Shown: positions 1-12,210 of the stretch, one piece after another
Layout: each line of letters opens with the position of its first letter
Numbering within the stretch: the stretch's first letter is position 1
NCBI GenBank assembly: GCA_022478985.1
Contig: JAKSZP010009257.1
Coordinates: forward strand, 1 to 64,000
Reading direction: 5' to 3'
From: Massospora cicadina
Taxonomy: Eukaryota > Entomophthoromycota > Entomophthoromycetes > Entomophthorales > Entomophthoraceae
Length of the DNA stretch: 64,000 bases
The notes under the pieces: generated by a model
What the model was told of the DNA's origin: nothing
What the model saw: only the letters and a program-made list of their open reading frames with translations
Database searches by the model: none
Translations under genes and position numbers: made by a program

Positions 1-289
1 ACTTATCACTATAAACTTCCTAAAAAAAGAAGATCCTGCCTTTTGAGCACACCATCTAAGGCAAAATTTTGAGTTCTGTGTATTCAACTGGTGTAGTATG
101 TTGTGAAGATCCCCTATCTATGCAAGTCTGATGCTCCATGGCCAACGACTAAATATATTTTTTGTGTATTTGATTAATGGAAACCCCTGTAGTGAGCACC
201 ACTGTTATAAGTTTGGTGGTATTTTAAAGATACGCCAAAGGGGTTTTTGCGCAGGGTTCAGCCCAAAGAACAATAGGATCAACAATATG
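1..289. other. AT-rich sequence, no gene seen
   Basis: No recognisable protein or RNA gene. Short open frames have no family features and are bounded by stops in AT-rich DNA. Confidence 0.5.
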
Positions 290-720
290 AAAATTGTCAT
301 CCTTGAGATAAGGTAATAAACTTTAATATAAATGGATCTATTGCTCCTACAACACTTTTATTGACTTAATAAAATACAGAAGATCATCGCTGCTCTGCTC
401 ACTCTAAACTATTAACAACATTCTTTCTCCAATCTACTTGTCCCGCTAACATCTCAGTGACTTTGTTCTATACCAACCATTTTGCTTAGTAATTCATTCT
501 GCCACAATCATTGGTTCTGTCAGAGGTTACTATATATTACTTTTATGATTGTTTAATTAAAAAAAGCGATTCTCCAATTATTCATCTAGCATCAACATCT
601 TCCAATCACCTCTTTTTAAAATGATCCAATACCATACAATCTAACCCAATATTGCCTCATCATAAGGCGCTTGAAAATCGTAACTCATACTCAGACTCGG
701 TGGATTCTACCCCATTCTGC
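290..720 (+). repeat. Dispersed repeat R1, copy 1 (LTR-like)
   Basis: Colinear, diverged similarity to 38,930-39,330. Shared blocks include a TTTTATT...TAATAAA(A)TACAG stretch, CACTCTAAACTATTAACAAC against CTCACTTAACTATTAACAAC, a TTGCCTCATC...GACGCTTG type block and CCAGTCATATCAGAATC. Two copies 38 kb apart with no coding content fit an old LTR or element terminus. Element boundaries and family are not determined. Confidence 0.6.
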
Positions 721-779
721 CATAATGACTTAGGGCTTTTCATCCCAGTCATATCAGAATCATGACAATCCTGATAGAG

Positions 780-1280
780 CTTTCAGTCAATTTTGACACC
801 GGCAACTAATTCCAAGGATGTTGACCAATTTAAGAATAATTATTTAGGCTCAACGGAATCATAGTTCAATGCCAACTACAAAATTGTGGGTGATTGTAAG
901 AATCTCTGGTGGAAAGCCAATGTACTCATTTACAACCATCTGACAATGATTATGCTGCCTCAAATTTGAGTTCAGCAGAATCTTATCTCAACGCCACCTC
1001 CATGTAAAGATAATTGTGGGATTTTCTGGCAGAAAGCCAAAGCATTTGTTATCAATTAACTGATTATAAATTAACTGTTTTATTTGAGTACCTGTGACTT
1101 ATGCTGAGGATGGAAACCCTTTAAATATTAATTAAATAAAGTCAAATTGCAATTTGACTTTGTGAGAGTATCAGGACCAATCCCCAACAGCATTTTGGTT
1201 AAATTTGACACCGGTGACCTATGCCAAGGATGTTGATATATTTAATGAATTTAATTTCAATGAATTGAGGATCATTGTAA
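780..1280 (+). repeat. Degenerate direct repeats
   Basis: At least two repeat types are interleaved. A block with TTTGACACCGG...CCAAGGATGTTGA occurs at about 790-835 and 1,203-1,240, with a weaker third version near 1,090. A second block with TCTGGTGGAAAGCCAA or TCTGGCAGAAAGCCAA occurs at about 903-922 and 1,025-1,044. No coding frame is convincing. The segment is probably part of an old non-coding mobile element. Confidence 0.5.
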
Positions 1281-1929
1281 TCATAAAATTCAAGGATGGA
1301 GAAAATAAGAAGAGAGATAATCACCAGTGAGAGTGCTGACAAATGCTAAGTGGGGAGAATTGCCAGTGAGAGTGCTGATAGTGCCAGTAATGATTGCCAA
1401 TGATGTGGATAGGCAAGAAATGCTTTGAATAGTTTTGTCTCTCATATTAATAAAATCTTCAAATCCAATCTTTGTTTTCTTTAATTAATTGTGTATACCT
1501 ACCTCTGCTAGTTTTGAAGTAAAATGTAGTTCAGCTTGGCTGGTGGAGGAGGAACAGAAGATCCCCAGAGGCTAGATGCTGAGTGAACACATTTGGATTG
1601 GTCAGTGCAACCAAATCCCAACCTGGAATTACAGAAAGCCCTTGGGAACTGGCCCAATAAGTGGAGACAGCGATGGACAGCGGTGATTAATCATGAGGTG
1701 GAGAAGCAAGGGGTAAGGCCGCCCAGGATGGGGGTGAACCGCTGCTGCCCACTAAGAGGGGCTAATCTGCTAAGGTGAAGTTGGTGTCCATCTGGATTGA
1801 GGAGTTGCCTGTGGCCCTATAAGGAAAGGTCATCAATGATGGTGAAAAAGCAAGGGACAGCAGTCTTCATACTGTTTAGCCTGGCACACTAATAGAGTAA
1901 ACTATCATTGAGAAAAAAATTCTTAACAG
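1281..1929. other. No gene seen
   Basis: The sequence includes a short duplicated GAGAGTGCTGA motif at about 1,328-1,375 but no recognised protein or RNA. The 61-codon frame at 1,593-1,778 has no recognisable domain. Confidence 0.4.
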
Positions 1930-2520
1930 TCATAAAGTAAGGTTTGATTACACATCATCAGTTTAGACTTTGAATTTTGGGGTATTACCTGAATTACTCC
2001 AAATTTGGCTAATAAACATTATATCTTTATACTCAACTACTTAATCCGATTTCTGAGGCCACATTCATATGACCTATCATTAATGGCCTGATAATCCCAA
2101 TATCTAATTGGATGTTCATTCTGAAATCTAGCAAGTTGGACATCTATACCAAATTATTGAAGATCACATGTTTGAGGTTGATACAAATTTAACAAATGGT
2201 ATAAAAATATTACCAGGAGATCAAGAATATCAGCTGACCTTGCAAGTGGGATGAGATGGTGATTACATCACTTAGTAATCATGACAGATCAATAAATCAC
2301 TTTTAACAATTTACAATAATCATGAATCCTCTTTTGTTTTCAAAAGTACTATAAATAGTGCAGATTTTTTTAAATAAGTTACTTTTTGAGTGGAATATAT
2401 TAATTATCTTATTTTTACCTAAGTTCTCAATTTAATCTAAAGTTAAATTCTCATCAAATTTGCATACTTTGATTCCATGATCTCAGACTCTAGCGCCATA
2501 AGTGATTCCCTCTAGTAGTC
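1930..2520 (+). repeat. Dispersed repeat R2, copy 1 (LTR-like)
   Basis: Strong colinear similarity over about 570 bp to 24,100-24,690. Shared blocks include ATTACTCCAAATTTGG, TAATGGCCTGATAATCCCAA, AATAATCATGAATCC and a TATA-like CTATAAATAG, then GTTAAATTCTCATC and AAATTTGCATACTTT near the end. Length, the TATA-like motif and the repeat pair suggest an LTR containing a promoter. The precise TG...CA termini cannot be fixed by eye. Confidence 0.6.
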
Positions 2521-2584
2521 TGACAAACTTATTCTTTCTTCCAGATCCCCTTCTGAGGATATCTGGTGAAGACATACCTTCAAA

Positions 2585-2956
2585 ATGGAAAATACCAGAG
2601 ATAAGAGATTGATTGTACACCAAAAGGTTTATTCTTATGAAGAGCTGTTGAATAAATTGCCCATTAATTTTCATCCATATATATTCACTGATGCTTCTCA
2701 CTATTTCACTAATAAACCTATATACTCAAATGCCTCAGCGCCCTCTCCATTCCACTACATCCATGCTCCTCATTGCTCTGACACTGAAGTTGGAACAACT
2801 AATCTGTATAGCTCAGCGCCATTTCCATTCTTCTGCACTTATGCTTTCTTCTGTTTTGTCAATAAAACATCCTATACAAATTCCTCAGCTCCCTCTCCAT
2901 TCTGTTGCATCTATGTTATTTGTTGCTTTATGCTGAAGTCAAAGCAACCAACCTGA
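2585..2956 (+). CDS. Repeat-containing ORF downstream of LTR-like R2
   Basis: An open frame of 123 codons directly follows the LTR-like repeat. From about residue 40 it is built of degenerate units of about 25 residues containing a Ser-Ala-Pro-x-Pro-Phe core (SAPSPF, SAPFPF, SAPSPF). Each is followed by an aromatic and Cys-rich stretch. The DNA repeat continues to about 3,090 beyond the stop, with SVPIPF still recognisable. I do not recognise the protein. Its position suggests a gag-like or structural ORF of a retroelement, but expression is unproven and it may be an open stretch in tandem-repeat DNA. Confidence 0.35.
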   Translation: MENTRDKRLIVHQKVYSYEELLNKLPINFHPYIFTDASHYFTNKPIYSNASAPSPFHYIHAPHCSDTEVGTTNLYSSAPFPFFCTYAFFCFVNKTSYTNSSAPSPFCCIYVICCFMLKSKQPT

Positions 2957-3090
2957 GTGCCTCAGTGCCAATTCCGTTCATCTGCGCTGATGATTTTCAT
3001 TTTCTGAAACTAAAATCATTACATCCAACCTGAATGTCTTGGCGCTTTCACTGTCTCCCCAGGCTGAATCTCCTTGATGCTCTGACACCA
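2700..3090 (+). repeat. Degenerate tandem repeat, period about 71-89 bp
   Basis: About five units, each starting near a CTCAGCGCC-type core (about 2,733, 2,813, 2,885, 2,961 and 3,039), followed by TCCATTC/TCCGTTC and a CTGACACTGAA-like segment. Spacing varies by several bases. The first three units lie in the 2,585-2,956 frame. Confidence 0.6.
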
Positions 3091-3409
3091 AAATCAGAGC
3101 CAAAGAAATTCAATAAGAAAAACCAAATTTTATTTTATGGCTGAGCCAAAACTCCTGATGAGCCTAATGAATCAATCAACCTAACTGGCTGCCTTTACGC
3201 TCTATTTTCTGATGCTGAGGCTTACAGCTGTCAAATTAAGCTAGCCAGACAAAATCATTTGGTACCAAATTTATTTTCATTGGCCAAGGTGACCAAAAAT
3301 CTTGACAAATCTTTCAAGTTATCTAAGCCAAACGCCCTTAAGGCCAATTCATTCTCTCCTACAACTTTGCTTTAATTTTATTTTTAAAAACAAATGAGGA
3401 GGTACTCAA
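3091..3409. other. No gene seen
   Basis: AT-rich sequence between the tandem repeat and dispersed repeat R3. No coding frame or RNA recognised. Confidence 0.4.
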
Positions 3410-3680
3410 TTATACCTGTATTTATGTTTTCTAATGTTTGTTCTCACATAACTCTGGAACTACTACACCAATTTGGATGTACTTTTTTTAAAAAGATGCT
3501 CTAACTTAGGTACCATTTAAAATTTTGTAAGGAATGGTCCTGTCTCTTCCCAGTAATTTATCATTTATATTAAGATGGACCAGAAAATATGTATTATAAT
3601 TGTGAGATAAGTTCATCACTGGATAAACTTAATACCTGCATTTGCAGGTCAATACCTTTATATCCACTATATTTATGATA
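3410..3680 (+). repeat. Dispersed repeat R3, copy 1
   Basis: Diverged colinear similarity to 17,415-17,670. Both contain CCAATTTGGATG or CCAATTTGAATG, then GGTACCATTT, CCAGTAATTTAT and a GTGAGA...GTTCATCAC...GGATA segment. The element type is unknown. Confidence 0.5.
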
Positions 3681-4049
3681 AAAGTTAATATCTTAATCAT
3701 AATATTAATTCCGCTCATAAGTCTTAGGTCCCCTACCTAATAATGCTCATGTGTACTAATTGCTATAGTTACTAATGTCCATCATAAATTTTAATTGAAA
3801 TTTTTTCAATGTACGCCAACCAGGGGATGGACATTACCAATACTCAAAGAGCAAAAGAACCAAACGAACAAACAGATAAACAAACAAACAAAATGATAAA
3901 ACCAAAACAAAAATCCTCCAACCAGGTGGGGAGCGGAATACCACTAATCCACCATGGTAGAGGGTGAGGGGGGTTGGGCAGCTCTTCATCAGACATATTC
4001 TTCATGACAGATCATTATAATTGTAGAAACGGACTAAGGCAGATAGCCA
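3681..4049. other. No gene seen
   Basis: AT-rich sequence. An A/C-rich ACAAACAAACAAA run lies at about 3,866-3,892. Nothing recognised. Confidence 0.4.
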
Positions 4050-5690
4050 GGGCGTTGGGGCATCAGCGTAGTGTGGGTGGAAGACGTTGTAAAATGAGTT
4101 CTCTTCCTCATCCTCAAAGTCAGCTCAGTAGACACTTCAACAAATTCTGCTAAGTGATGTTCAGCTTGAATGTGGGCATCAAGGAGTTGGGAAAAATTGG
4201 TTATACTTCAGTGGGTGATTTTAGCAGATGTGTCAAAATCTGCTTGTTTAGCAACATGCATGACAGAGGCTTTGGCATTGTCAAATAATTTGGTGATTTT
4301 TCTTTGGGCTGCTTCAGGAAAATCAGGGGGTAGTAGAGTGTGGTTAGCCCTATTTGGTATTAAGCCAATGATTAGCCACTGCTTTGCATATGTTTGGGCA
4401 ATGGGGAGAGGCCAACGCTTCTAAGGTGAGCTGGTGGTCACTTTGGTAGGGGGAGCATTGGGTTTAGGAGCAAAGCATTTGGGGGATGGGGTTTTGTCAA
4501 AATCAGAATTGAAAAGTGGCCTGACCATATTTTACCAGCTGAAAGGTTCACCGAATTTCTCATTCATGATAACGTCACCTGATTCATCAATCTCAGCTAA
4601 TAGGCCCCATGGATTTTGGTTCACAATAATAGTGGATGAATAGTTTGGGTATGGAGAAGTTGAATGGGTCGCTTGAGTGTGAATGGTGGTCTTGTCCTGA
4701 CTCTGATTGGTGTGGATGAAATGATAGGGTTAATGTGGGTGGGTGTTTTGGTGGGGTCTGATTTCCCACTCTGTTCCATTTAATGAGAACATTAAGGTGA
4801 AGGGGGCAACAAAATGCCCCACTCAGTGTCCGCTGAATAGGACTCAGAAGCCACACCAGAGGAAATGGCTTGGGGAAAGGATTTTTTAGAATGGTCAAAC
4901 CTAAAACAGAGGGGACAAATTTGGCGACCATTATCCACCTGAGCTTTAAAGTAATGCTCAGGTGCCACTGCAATACTAGAATGTGGGGATTTGTTGGGGT
5001 ATTGCATGGTGGTATGGGATTATGATGACAGTGGCATGAGGTGCAGTAAGGCGTACTGCACCAGAAGAAATGATGAAGACAAGTTTGGGATGTGTCTATA
5101 AGCCAGAAGCCCCGCCATCAATTGATCATATAAAATCTGGGATGGGAGGTGAGATGGGAGGGATGCAAAGGACACCACCAAAGTGGATTCTGAAGGAAGG
5201 CGAGTATGGGTAATAAGGATATGATTATTTTTATTATTTAAGTGGAGTTAAAACCGCTGCTGCAGCATCCTCCTCTGACTAAGAGCCATTATTGTATAGC
5301 CTTTAAATGGGCGTTAATTGATAAAGCCAGCTGGCACAAATGCAACAGTGGCTAATTTGATAATTGCCTTGTCAGCATATGGGAATAAATGCCCATAGTC
5401 AACTTGTTGGCAAAATCAGATAGTGGAGCGAGGGAGGGGAGAGGATGGTAGTGATAAGGGTGGATGCGCGCCAGGTGGAGCTTAGTCCCTTGGGGGTACA
5501 AAATAGGCAGAAGAAGATGGTGGGCTATTTGACCCCGTGCAAATGCATTTGCCTGCAGGGTGGAATATGCTGGGTGGTGGAGCACCGCTACCCCACACTG
5601 GAGCAGCAGGCGGCGGATCTGTGGACATTAATAGGAAAATGGCGTGGCCAGACAGTGGTGGTAAGATAAACTTTTTTAAAATTTTCTCAA
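4050..5690 (-). pseudogene. Degenerate LINE ORF1-like remnant (LINE F)
   Basis: Minus-strand translation gives long coherent segments broken by stops and frameshifts. One includes ICPLCFRFDHSKKSFP at about 4,873-4,923, which resembles the CX2CX4HX4C knuckle of LINE ORF1 proteins but has Phe where the last Cys should be. Downstream, at about 4,050-4,560, lies a charged segment rich in Ala, Lys and Glu. No endonuclease or RT follows on this strand, so the element is truncated or lost its ORF2. Assignment to a LINE rests on the knuckle and on resemblance to LINEs A-E, and is tentative. Confidence 0.4.
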
Positions 5691-6375
5691 AAGTGAGATC
5701 AAGCGGAAAGAAAAGTTTCCATCATAACTTTTAATCACAGCACATCTGTTTTAAGCAGCAAAAATGGTCCAATATCATAATGGGTAAATAAGTAAGCTAT
5801 CAATAAAGTTAAGTGAAAAATTTAATAAACCTTTAAATAATGGTTTAGTTTTTAAGTTAATATAATAGTACAAATAGTGTTAGAGACTTAGAAAATGACA
5901 ATTATTAACCTTGAAAGCCTTTTTACAAAAATGTCATAGCTTAAGACGCCAATCTTTCAAGGGCAAAATGATAAATCTAATATCACTTTTAAACCTTTTA
6001 AAACAACTGTAACCATTGGCATAGTAAGCTACCACATTCTGCTTAAAGTTTAAAAATTGATAAAAAAAATTACCAATTAAAATAATAGAGCATAAATAAT
6101 ACCAGTTTTATATTTTTAAGGTGTACCAAGTGCTAACTAATGGATGCCAAAATTATATTTATTCACAATCATCTCATGTTAGCCTTTGTAGCCTAAATTG
6201 AATTAATGTGATTGCTGTGCATGTCTGTTATTATTTGGATAGTATAACGGCTAAATGAAGCTATAGCCTGGAAACTAGACTGTGATCTATCAACCTAATT
6301 CTTGCTCTCAATTTGTGGCATCAGTGCAAAATAATGTTGAAATATATATCTAGCAGATAAATCATAATTAAACAT
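5691..6375. other. AT-rich spacer, no gene seen
   Basis: Very AT-rich sequence before the 5' end of LINE A. No coding frame, repeat or RNA gene recognised. Confidence 0.5.
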
Positions 6376-6589
6376 AGCTTTTCTTTCTAATTATTATCAC
6401 TTGTTAGTAAAAAATTCAATTTAAACAAAAAAATTTGATAATCAATACCAGGTGAAATGAGTGCATTAATAAACAAGGACAGGAATAGGAAACATGGTAA
6501 ATGGTAGAGAACCTAGATCTGCACCGCCCAAAGGCACCAAGCGCATAAGAGTAAATAAAAACCAAAGTAAAAATAAAAAGCCTGGGGTG

Positions 6590-7930
6590 GTGCACCGCAT
6601 GAGTTTTGTGGATTTTTTAGTAAAACACTTCAGTTACATGGAAGTGACCCACTCTTAACCGCTGCCATCATTTGAACATGGTATCCATGCTTTTTTAGGC
6701 ACAGAAGCACCTGCAATGTGGAAAAGGTTTGGCAAAGCTCAGCCAAACTTGTTCCCGCATGCTGTGTATATGAAAACCTACACTATCCGCCATTATGGGA
6801 TATCTTGACTTTGAGACAGCAGAGGAAGCAAATGAAGCCACAAATGTCAGAGTAGCAAGTAACTTTCCTGACAGTAAACTTTTAGTATAAAACAAATGTA
6901 CACATTGGACAGAATGCAGAGATATTTTTATAATTTTTGACTTTCTTCTGACAACACTGACGCGCACATAGTTGAACAACATCTCAAAAGGGCTTGAATC
7001 CTTTGGAGAAATTAAAAAAATCAAGATGCAAAGATTCCAGCTGATGGACCATCTAGTACTAAAAAAAGATTCCAGCTGATGCCAACCCTTAGCACAGGGA
7101 AGTCAATTGCAATTAATTCCTTAAACCAGGAGTTAGTGGAGGATATCACAAAGAACCCCATATTGCATTCATAATTATTTATGGGAAAAATCCCAACTAT
7201 TCTGCGCAACAATGGAGTATGCCCCCATATGCAACCACTGTCAGGCCTTTGGGCACAATAAAAGGCTTATCCCATAAAAGAAGGCCTAAGAGAAATGGAA
7301 TTCATTGAGAAGGAAATGGGTGAAGATGATTCAAAGTATGCCAAAAACACTGACACCACGCAAGCATACAACTGGATAGATATTGGACAGTATAAAATTA
7401 TTGATTCAATTTTTCTGAAGGAGCGAAAAATGGCCAAACTGGCTCACAAGTTGGCCGCAACCAAGGCAAAGGTCTTGGCGGAATCATCCATTTTTGCCTG
7501 AACAGATTCAGGAAGGCATGAAAGAATTAATAACAATGAGCCAATCAAATTCCACAGAAAACCAAGCAACTAATCCAAACAAACAAGAGTTGCTGTAACC
7601 CAGTTTGGAAGCAAATGCAGCATCACTTGGGTTTGACACCCTCCAAAAAAATTGTGGAGTACAATCCAAATGGAACTGAAGATCAACAATAGAATGTGCA
7701 AAACAAAATGTGATTAATGAGAACACAAAGGTGCACCACAAAGATAAATTGAAAGCCAACAAAGGCAGGAAAGGAACAAAAACAGCAGAAATGAAAGGGG
7801 CAGAATGTACCCCAGCACCAACTCATCAATATGCCACCTGCAGTAAGGATGTAAAGGTGAGCAAAGAGGGCGAGGGAGTAGGGACAGGGGGCCTGCTAAC
7901 TGCTCCTGAGGCGCACCAGGTGTCTCAGTA
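6590..7930 (+). pseudogene. LINE A ORF1 (nucleic-acid-binding protein), decayed
   Basis: Broken translation aligns with ORF1 of LINE B. The segment FETAEEANEATNVRVASNF in LINE A corresponds to FETKKAEDEAAQVRMVVNL in LINE B, and GEIKKIKMQ to GELHSFKMQ. A zinc-knuckle remnant PICNHCQAFGH is encoded at about 7,224-7,256, but the final Cys is missing. The 21-bp microinsertion at 7,047 disrupts the frame. ORF1 proteins of LINEs bind element RNA; this copy cannot be made intact. Confidence 0.75.
7047..7067 (+). mobile_element. Microretroposon 1 (21 bp)
   Basis: The insert consists of GACCATCTAGTACT plus an A7 tail. It is flanked by perfect 14-bp direct repeats GATTCCAGCTGATG at 7,033-7,046 and 7,068-7,081 (16 bp if the A tail is shared). 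It lies inside the LINE A ORF1 sequence, so it postdates LINE A. The structure fits a target-primed insertion truncated to its last few bases. Confidence 0.8.
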
Positions 7931-9716
7931 GAGGTAGTGATGTTGAATATAGTGGGACTCAAGGCATTAACATCCCAGGCCAAGAAGTTGAGTCTCCTGC
8001 ACAGCCCCATGTGGATATCCTGACAGTTCAGGAAACCCACTGTCCACAGGGAAAGGAGGAGGCATGGGAAAACATGCTTCTTCCAATAATATTTTTTGGT
8101 CACAAGATTTTGAGTAGATAAAATGTGTGAACCAAAATTTTAATTTATTAATAAAAAATCATTTTTGGATGTCCTCATACTAGCCGTTACCTTTTCATGG
8201 CACAAAGAGGTGCACACAATAGCCAGTGTGTACACACCAAACTGTGCAATGGAGTGCTGAGAGTTTCTATTGGCTTTGACACACCTACAACTTTCAACAA
8301 ACACTTTCATCATGGGAGATATGAACTGCTGAGATGAAACCCAGACACTGACTGATGGCTACACATAATGGTGGCACCACAAGGGCATGTGGAACTTTGC
8401 ATGTTAAAAGCCACATTGGGTCTATATGATCCTTTACCTAAACAGGCGCTTTCCTGCAGAATATGACATACCCACATGAGCACAACAGTATACTTATTTC
8501 TATGTCATGAATAGACCTAATACTTGTGCCACTAATTTTCTGACACCAGATATATAAATTTAAAACTGCAAAAATCAAATTTTCCAACCACTGGATAGTT
8601 TCAGTGTCCTTCACACCAACGAAAACAATTTTTTAAGCACCCAGATGGTGCAGAATAACCCAAAAATATAGCTAACTCAGATTTTCACTCCTGGGTGAAG
8701 TAAATCCTCAACATGGGATTTTCAAACACCTATTTGTTCAGACCTACTGATCACCTAGGAAAATTTCAAGAAAGCAACAATATGACAGATTAAACACAAA
8801 GCATGAAGAAAATACTGGGCAGCTTCAACCATCATTAAACGCACCTTGGCTGAAATTAATCACCTGGAAAAAAGTGTCCCACGCACAGAATACAGCCCTG
8901 GATGGGGACGCAAATGGGCAGAGGTTTCTGACGTTTAACCATTTTGAAATGTGAACAATAACACTGCATTGTCCTTTAATATAGAGCAAAAACCCTAAAA
9001 GATGTAGAAACTTGTTCAAATTAAATTTTCCATCGATTTTACGCCTGAAAGAATAAAGTATCTTGCACACATGTCTGACAACCATATACATTCATAGCAG
9101 AAACACCTGAGGAAGTTGCAACCAAAGTACACAGGTTTTATACAAATGTATATAAATCTGACCCAGTTGAACCAGCAAAAATTGAAAATTTCCTCACCAA
9201 TGCACATATCAACACCACAGCTCAAATCAATAACTTAATTACCTTAATTTTGCATGATTAATTATGTGAAGTGGTGCATGGTGCACTTGAGAAATGCCCT
9301 GGACCAGATGGGCTTCCCTACAAATTTTATAAAAAATATTCAACGTTTCTAATATTCTTTTAGCTTCCATGAATAAGTGCATTATGGAAACATGCCTTCT
9401 ACCTGGAGGCAAATAAGCATACAAAGTCACTCTCTTCAAAAAGGAGATAGACTAAACCTATCTAATTGGTGCCCAATCTCCCTAACTAATACTGACACTA
9501 AATTATTTACAAAAATTATGGCCAAACGAGTAGGGGAAATTGCAACTGATGCGATATTGCCATCACAATATGAATTTGTCCCAAAAAGATCCATATGGGA
9601 CAATATTCACACAGTTGCAAATGTCTTCCAATATACAGCCTCTGGAGCGCTTGTCTTTTTAGATCAACAGAAGGCACATGACAGGGTGAACTGGACTTAT
9701 CTCAGGGCCTGCCTTC

Positions 9717-9774
9717 TTTTTATTTTTTAGCACTAGTTGTGCCCAACCCAAAAGGGGGAGCCGCCACGCATCCC
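9717..9774 (-). mobile_element. Microretroposon 2 (58 bp, longest copy)
   Basis: The insert is flanked by perfect 14-bp repeats CAGGGCCTGCCTTC at 9,703-9,716 and 9,775-9,788, within the LINE A RT domain. Read on the minus strand it starts GGGATGCGTGGCGG, continues CTCCCCCTTTTGGGTTGGG, then CACAACTAGTGCT, and ends in an A-rich tail with one T. Its last 38 bases align with microretroposon 3. It is the longest family member here and the best query for the parent element. Confidence 0.8.
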
Positions 9775-10989
9775 CAGGGCCTGCCTTCAAAAAGCCAAAT
9801 TACCAAATAGGTTTACAAAATAGGTGATGTTCACAGGGTCAGCCACCATGGCTGTGCGCAAAGCAGGTTTTTTAACCTAGTTTTTCCAAAGATGGTCTGA
9901 AACAATGGGGACCCTCTAAGCCCTCTACTATATAATTTTAGTCTTGATCCCCTAATCTGGAATACAAATGCCCTCATCAATGGAATCAATGTCTATGACT
10001 AACCACCAGTCAAAATGATGGCTTTCGCTAACAATTGTGTGGTGGGTATTCTAATAACCAGGATGCCCTCATACTTGAGAAAATAATAAAAGAATAATCA
10101 TCCATCAGCAACGCATCACTCAAAACTGGAAAATCTGAAATTATACTACAGGGGAAATACCAGACCCATTGGTTGCCATCCACCTTAAGTCAACAGACTA
10201 ATACAACATCAAGACTCATCACCAGACCTAGGAGGTGAAGATCACCAATTACCCCACTGGAACTTCCCTTCACTACCAAGCTTGCAGCTGAAACTGTCGG
10301 CCACTTGGGGATATGGTTAGAGGCAGGGGTTTACACCAACATCATGATGGAAAATCAGCTCCTAGATAAAATAATAAAATGCATTGCCTCCTTGCATGGA
10401 CATCATATGGGTCTAACTGGACGAGTTGTGATAGCCAATTCCATTATATTATCAATTATATGGTTTATGGCCCATGAAATTGCTTTTTCACCGTCCTTTT
10501 TAACAAAATATATGCCTTAATACAGGGATGGCTTTGGTCTGACCATAAAGCCCCTGTGCGCCTTGAAATTTTATTTAGCCCTAGGAGGAATGGAGGTATG
10601 GGGCTAACTATTTATGTAGAGCAAGATGCCCATATACTAGGATCCTGGATAGCTCAGGTGACTAGTCCAGACCTGCCAGATATACGTTAGTCTATAGCAG
10701 CAAGATCTAATTTTGCACAAGCGCTCCAAATAAGACTTTTCTTTCTCGTTGAAATCACTAATTGCAACTTATTTTGATTCAAGACTAGGTAAGTTTGATA
10801 ATTTACATTAGGAGATGATTGTGCACCCAACGTTGGGAAAAGGTTGAGCAAGCGTAATAAAGGGCACAGTATCAGTATTTGCACCATATAAAGTTTGAAA
10901 ACGCCCTGGCTAACTTGTGGCTAAGATAAATTAGGGAAAGTAGCAGTGAATATATCACCAGAGATTTTAGCTTGACAAACAAAATGCAA

Positions 10990-12205
10990 ACAGTACATAA
11001 AAACTCCGCATTCCCAGCCACTCTCATCAGTGGAGCATTGGATTCGACTTTTTCTGGATATTAACTTAACGGCACTTTGGGAAAAGTTCTGTGGTGATGT
11101 ATACAACTTACCAGCCGCTGTATATGTTACAATGCATTCTATGACCTGCAGTTGGTTGGTTTTCGGGTTTGAGACTAAAAAAGCAGAAGATGAAGCTGCA
11201 CAGGTGCGCATGGTGGTCAATCTCCATGATGATCAATGGGTAGTCAAAAATGAAGGCATGCGCTGGACCAAGTCTACCAAAAATTTTACTTTTGACTTCC
11301 TCCCCACAACGGTAAAACGTGAAGTAGTGGAGAACCAACTCTCAATTTGGCTCAGATCCTATGGGGAACTTCACTCCTTTAAAATGCAGTGATTTATGCT
11401 TATGCTGGAGCTTAGCATGGGCAAAGTATTTGCAATGATTACCCCAACCATGGTCATCTTAGAAGACTTAACACAAATTTCCCACAACGCAGTTATCAAT
11501 ATTGATGGGCATATATCCCGCCAGTTCCACATTACAGTAGATAGTGTACCCCCCTATCTGCACCTTTTGTCATGCTTTTAACCATAAGGCACATACCTGC
11601 CCTTCCAGAGAGGGCATCACTAAGAATGAAATCCTTCTTTGATGCAATGGGAAACACCAACTCCCATTACAAACCTGCAATTGACACCGATGCCTCCTTT
11701 CCATGGGGGCGCAGGGGTGTTACATTCAGGTTAGACCTGTGTCCCCACAAGAATACAAGAAGGCCAAACAGGCCCATAGAGCAGCGGCCAAAGCAGCGGC
11801 TATGGCAGCGTCCATGATCCCGCCTGCCCAGGCCCAATTCAACTTAAGTAGTTCACAGCTGAAGCAGCTTGGGAATTCGCTCACCAATCAAATTGGGACC
11901 AACAACCTGCAGAACAGGTGTTTGAGTCAGATTTTCTCATGCAAAAGTACTATGCATTGATCAAAACCGATTCTCCAAACCCAACCCTCCCTGAGTTTTT
12001 GGCAGCCTCCAATGATGCACCGCAGGTGCGCCCACAATACAAAAAATTAACCTAAATTTTAACAAAAAACGCTAAAACCAATACTAAACCCATCTCAAAG
12101 AATACCCTCAAGGACACGAACATGGGGTTCAAACCCAATTGCAAAAAGCAGCTGCTGATCAAGTGGCGCTGGAAGGGCAAGGGGTCCCTTCCCATTGCAC
12201 CTAAG
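10990..12205 (+). pseudogene. LINE B ORF1, decayed
   Basis: The 120-codon open segment at 11,030-11,392 contains LFLDINLTALWEKFCGDVYN and GFETKKAEDEAAQV. It is colinear with LINE C ORF1, which has MFLDIQQMALWEKFCEDVHT. A CX2CX4HX4C zinc knuckle, ICTFCHAFNHKAHTCP, is encoded at about 11,550-11,597 in another frame, showing a frameshift. An Ala- and Gln-rich tail (11,703-11,960) follows. Expected role is LINE RNA binding; it is broken by several frame changes. Confidence 0.8.
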
Positions 12206-12210
12206 GTTTG

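Noticed and set aside
7714..8103. 129-codon minus-strand open frame over LINE A
   Set aside because: The plus strand there encodes the LINE A ORF1 tail and ORF2 start. The minus frame is a shadow.
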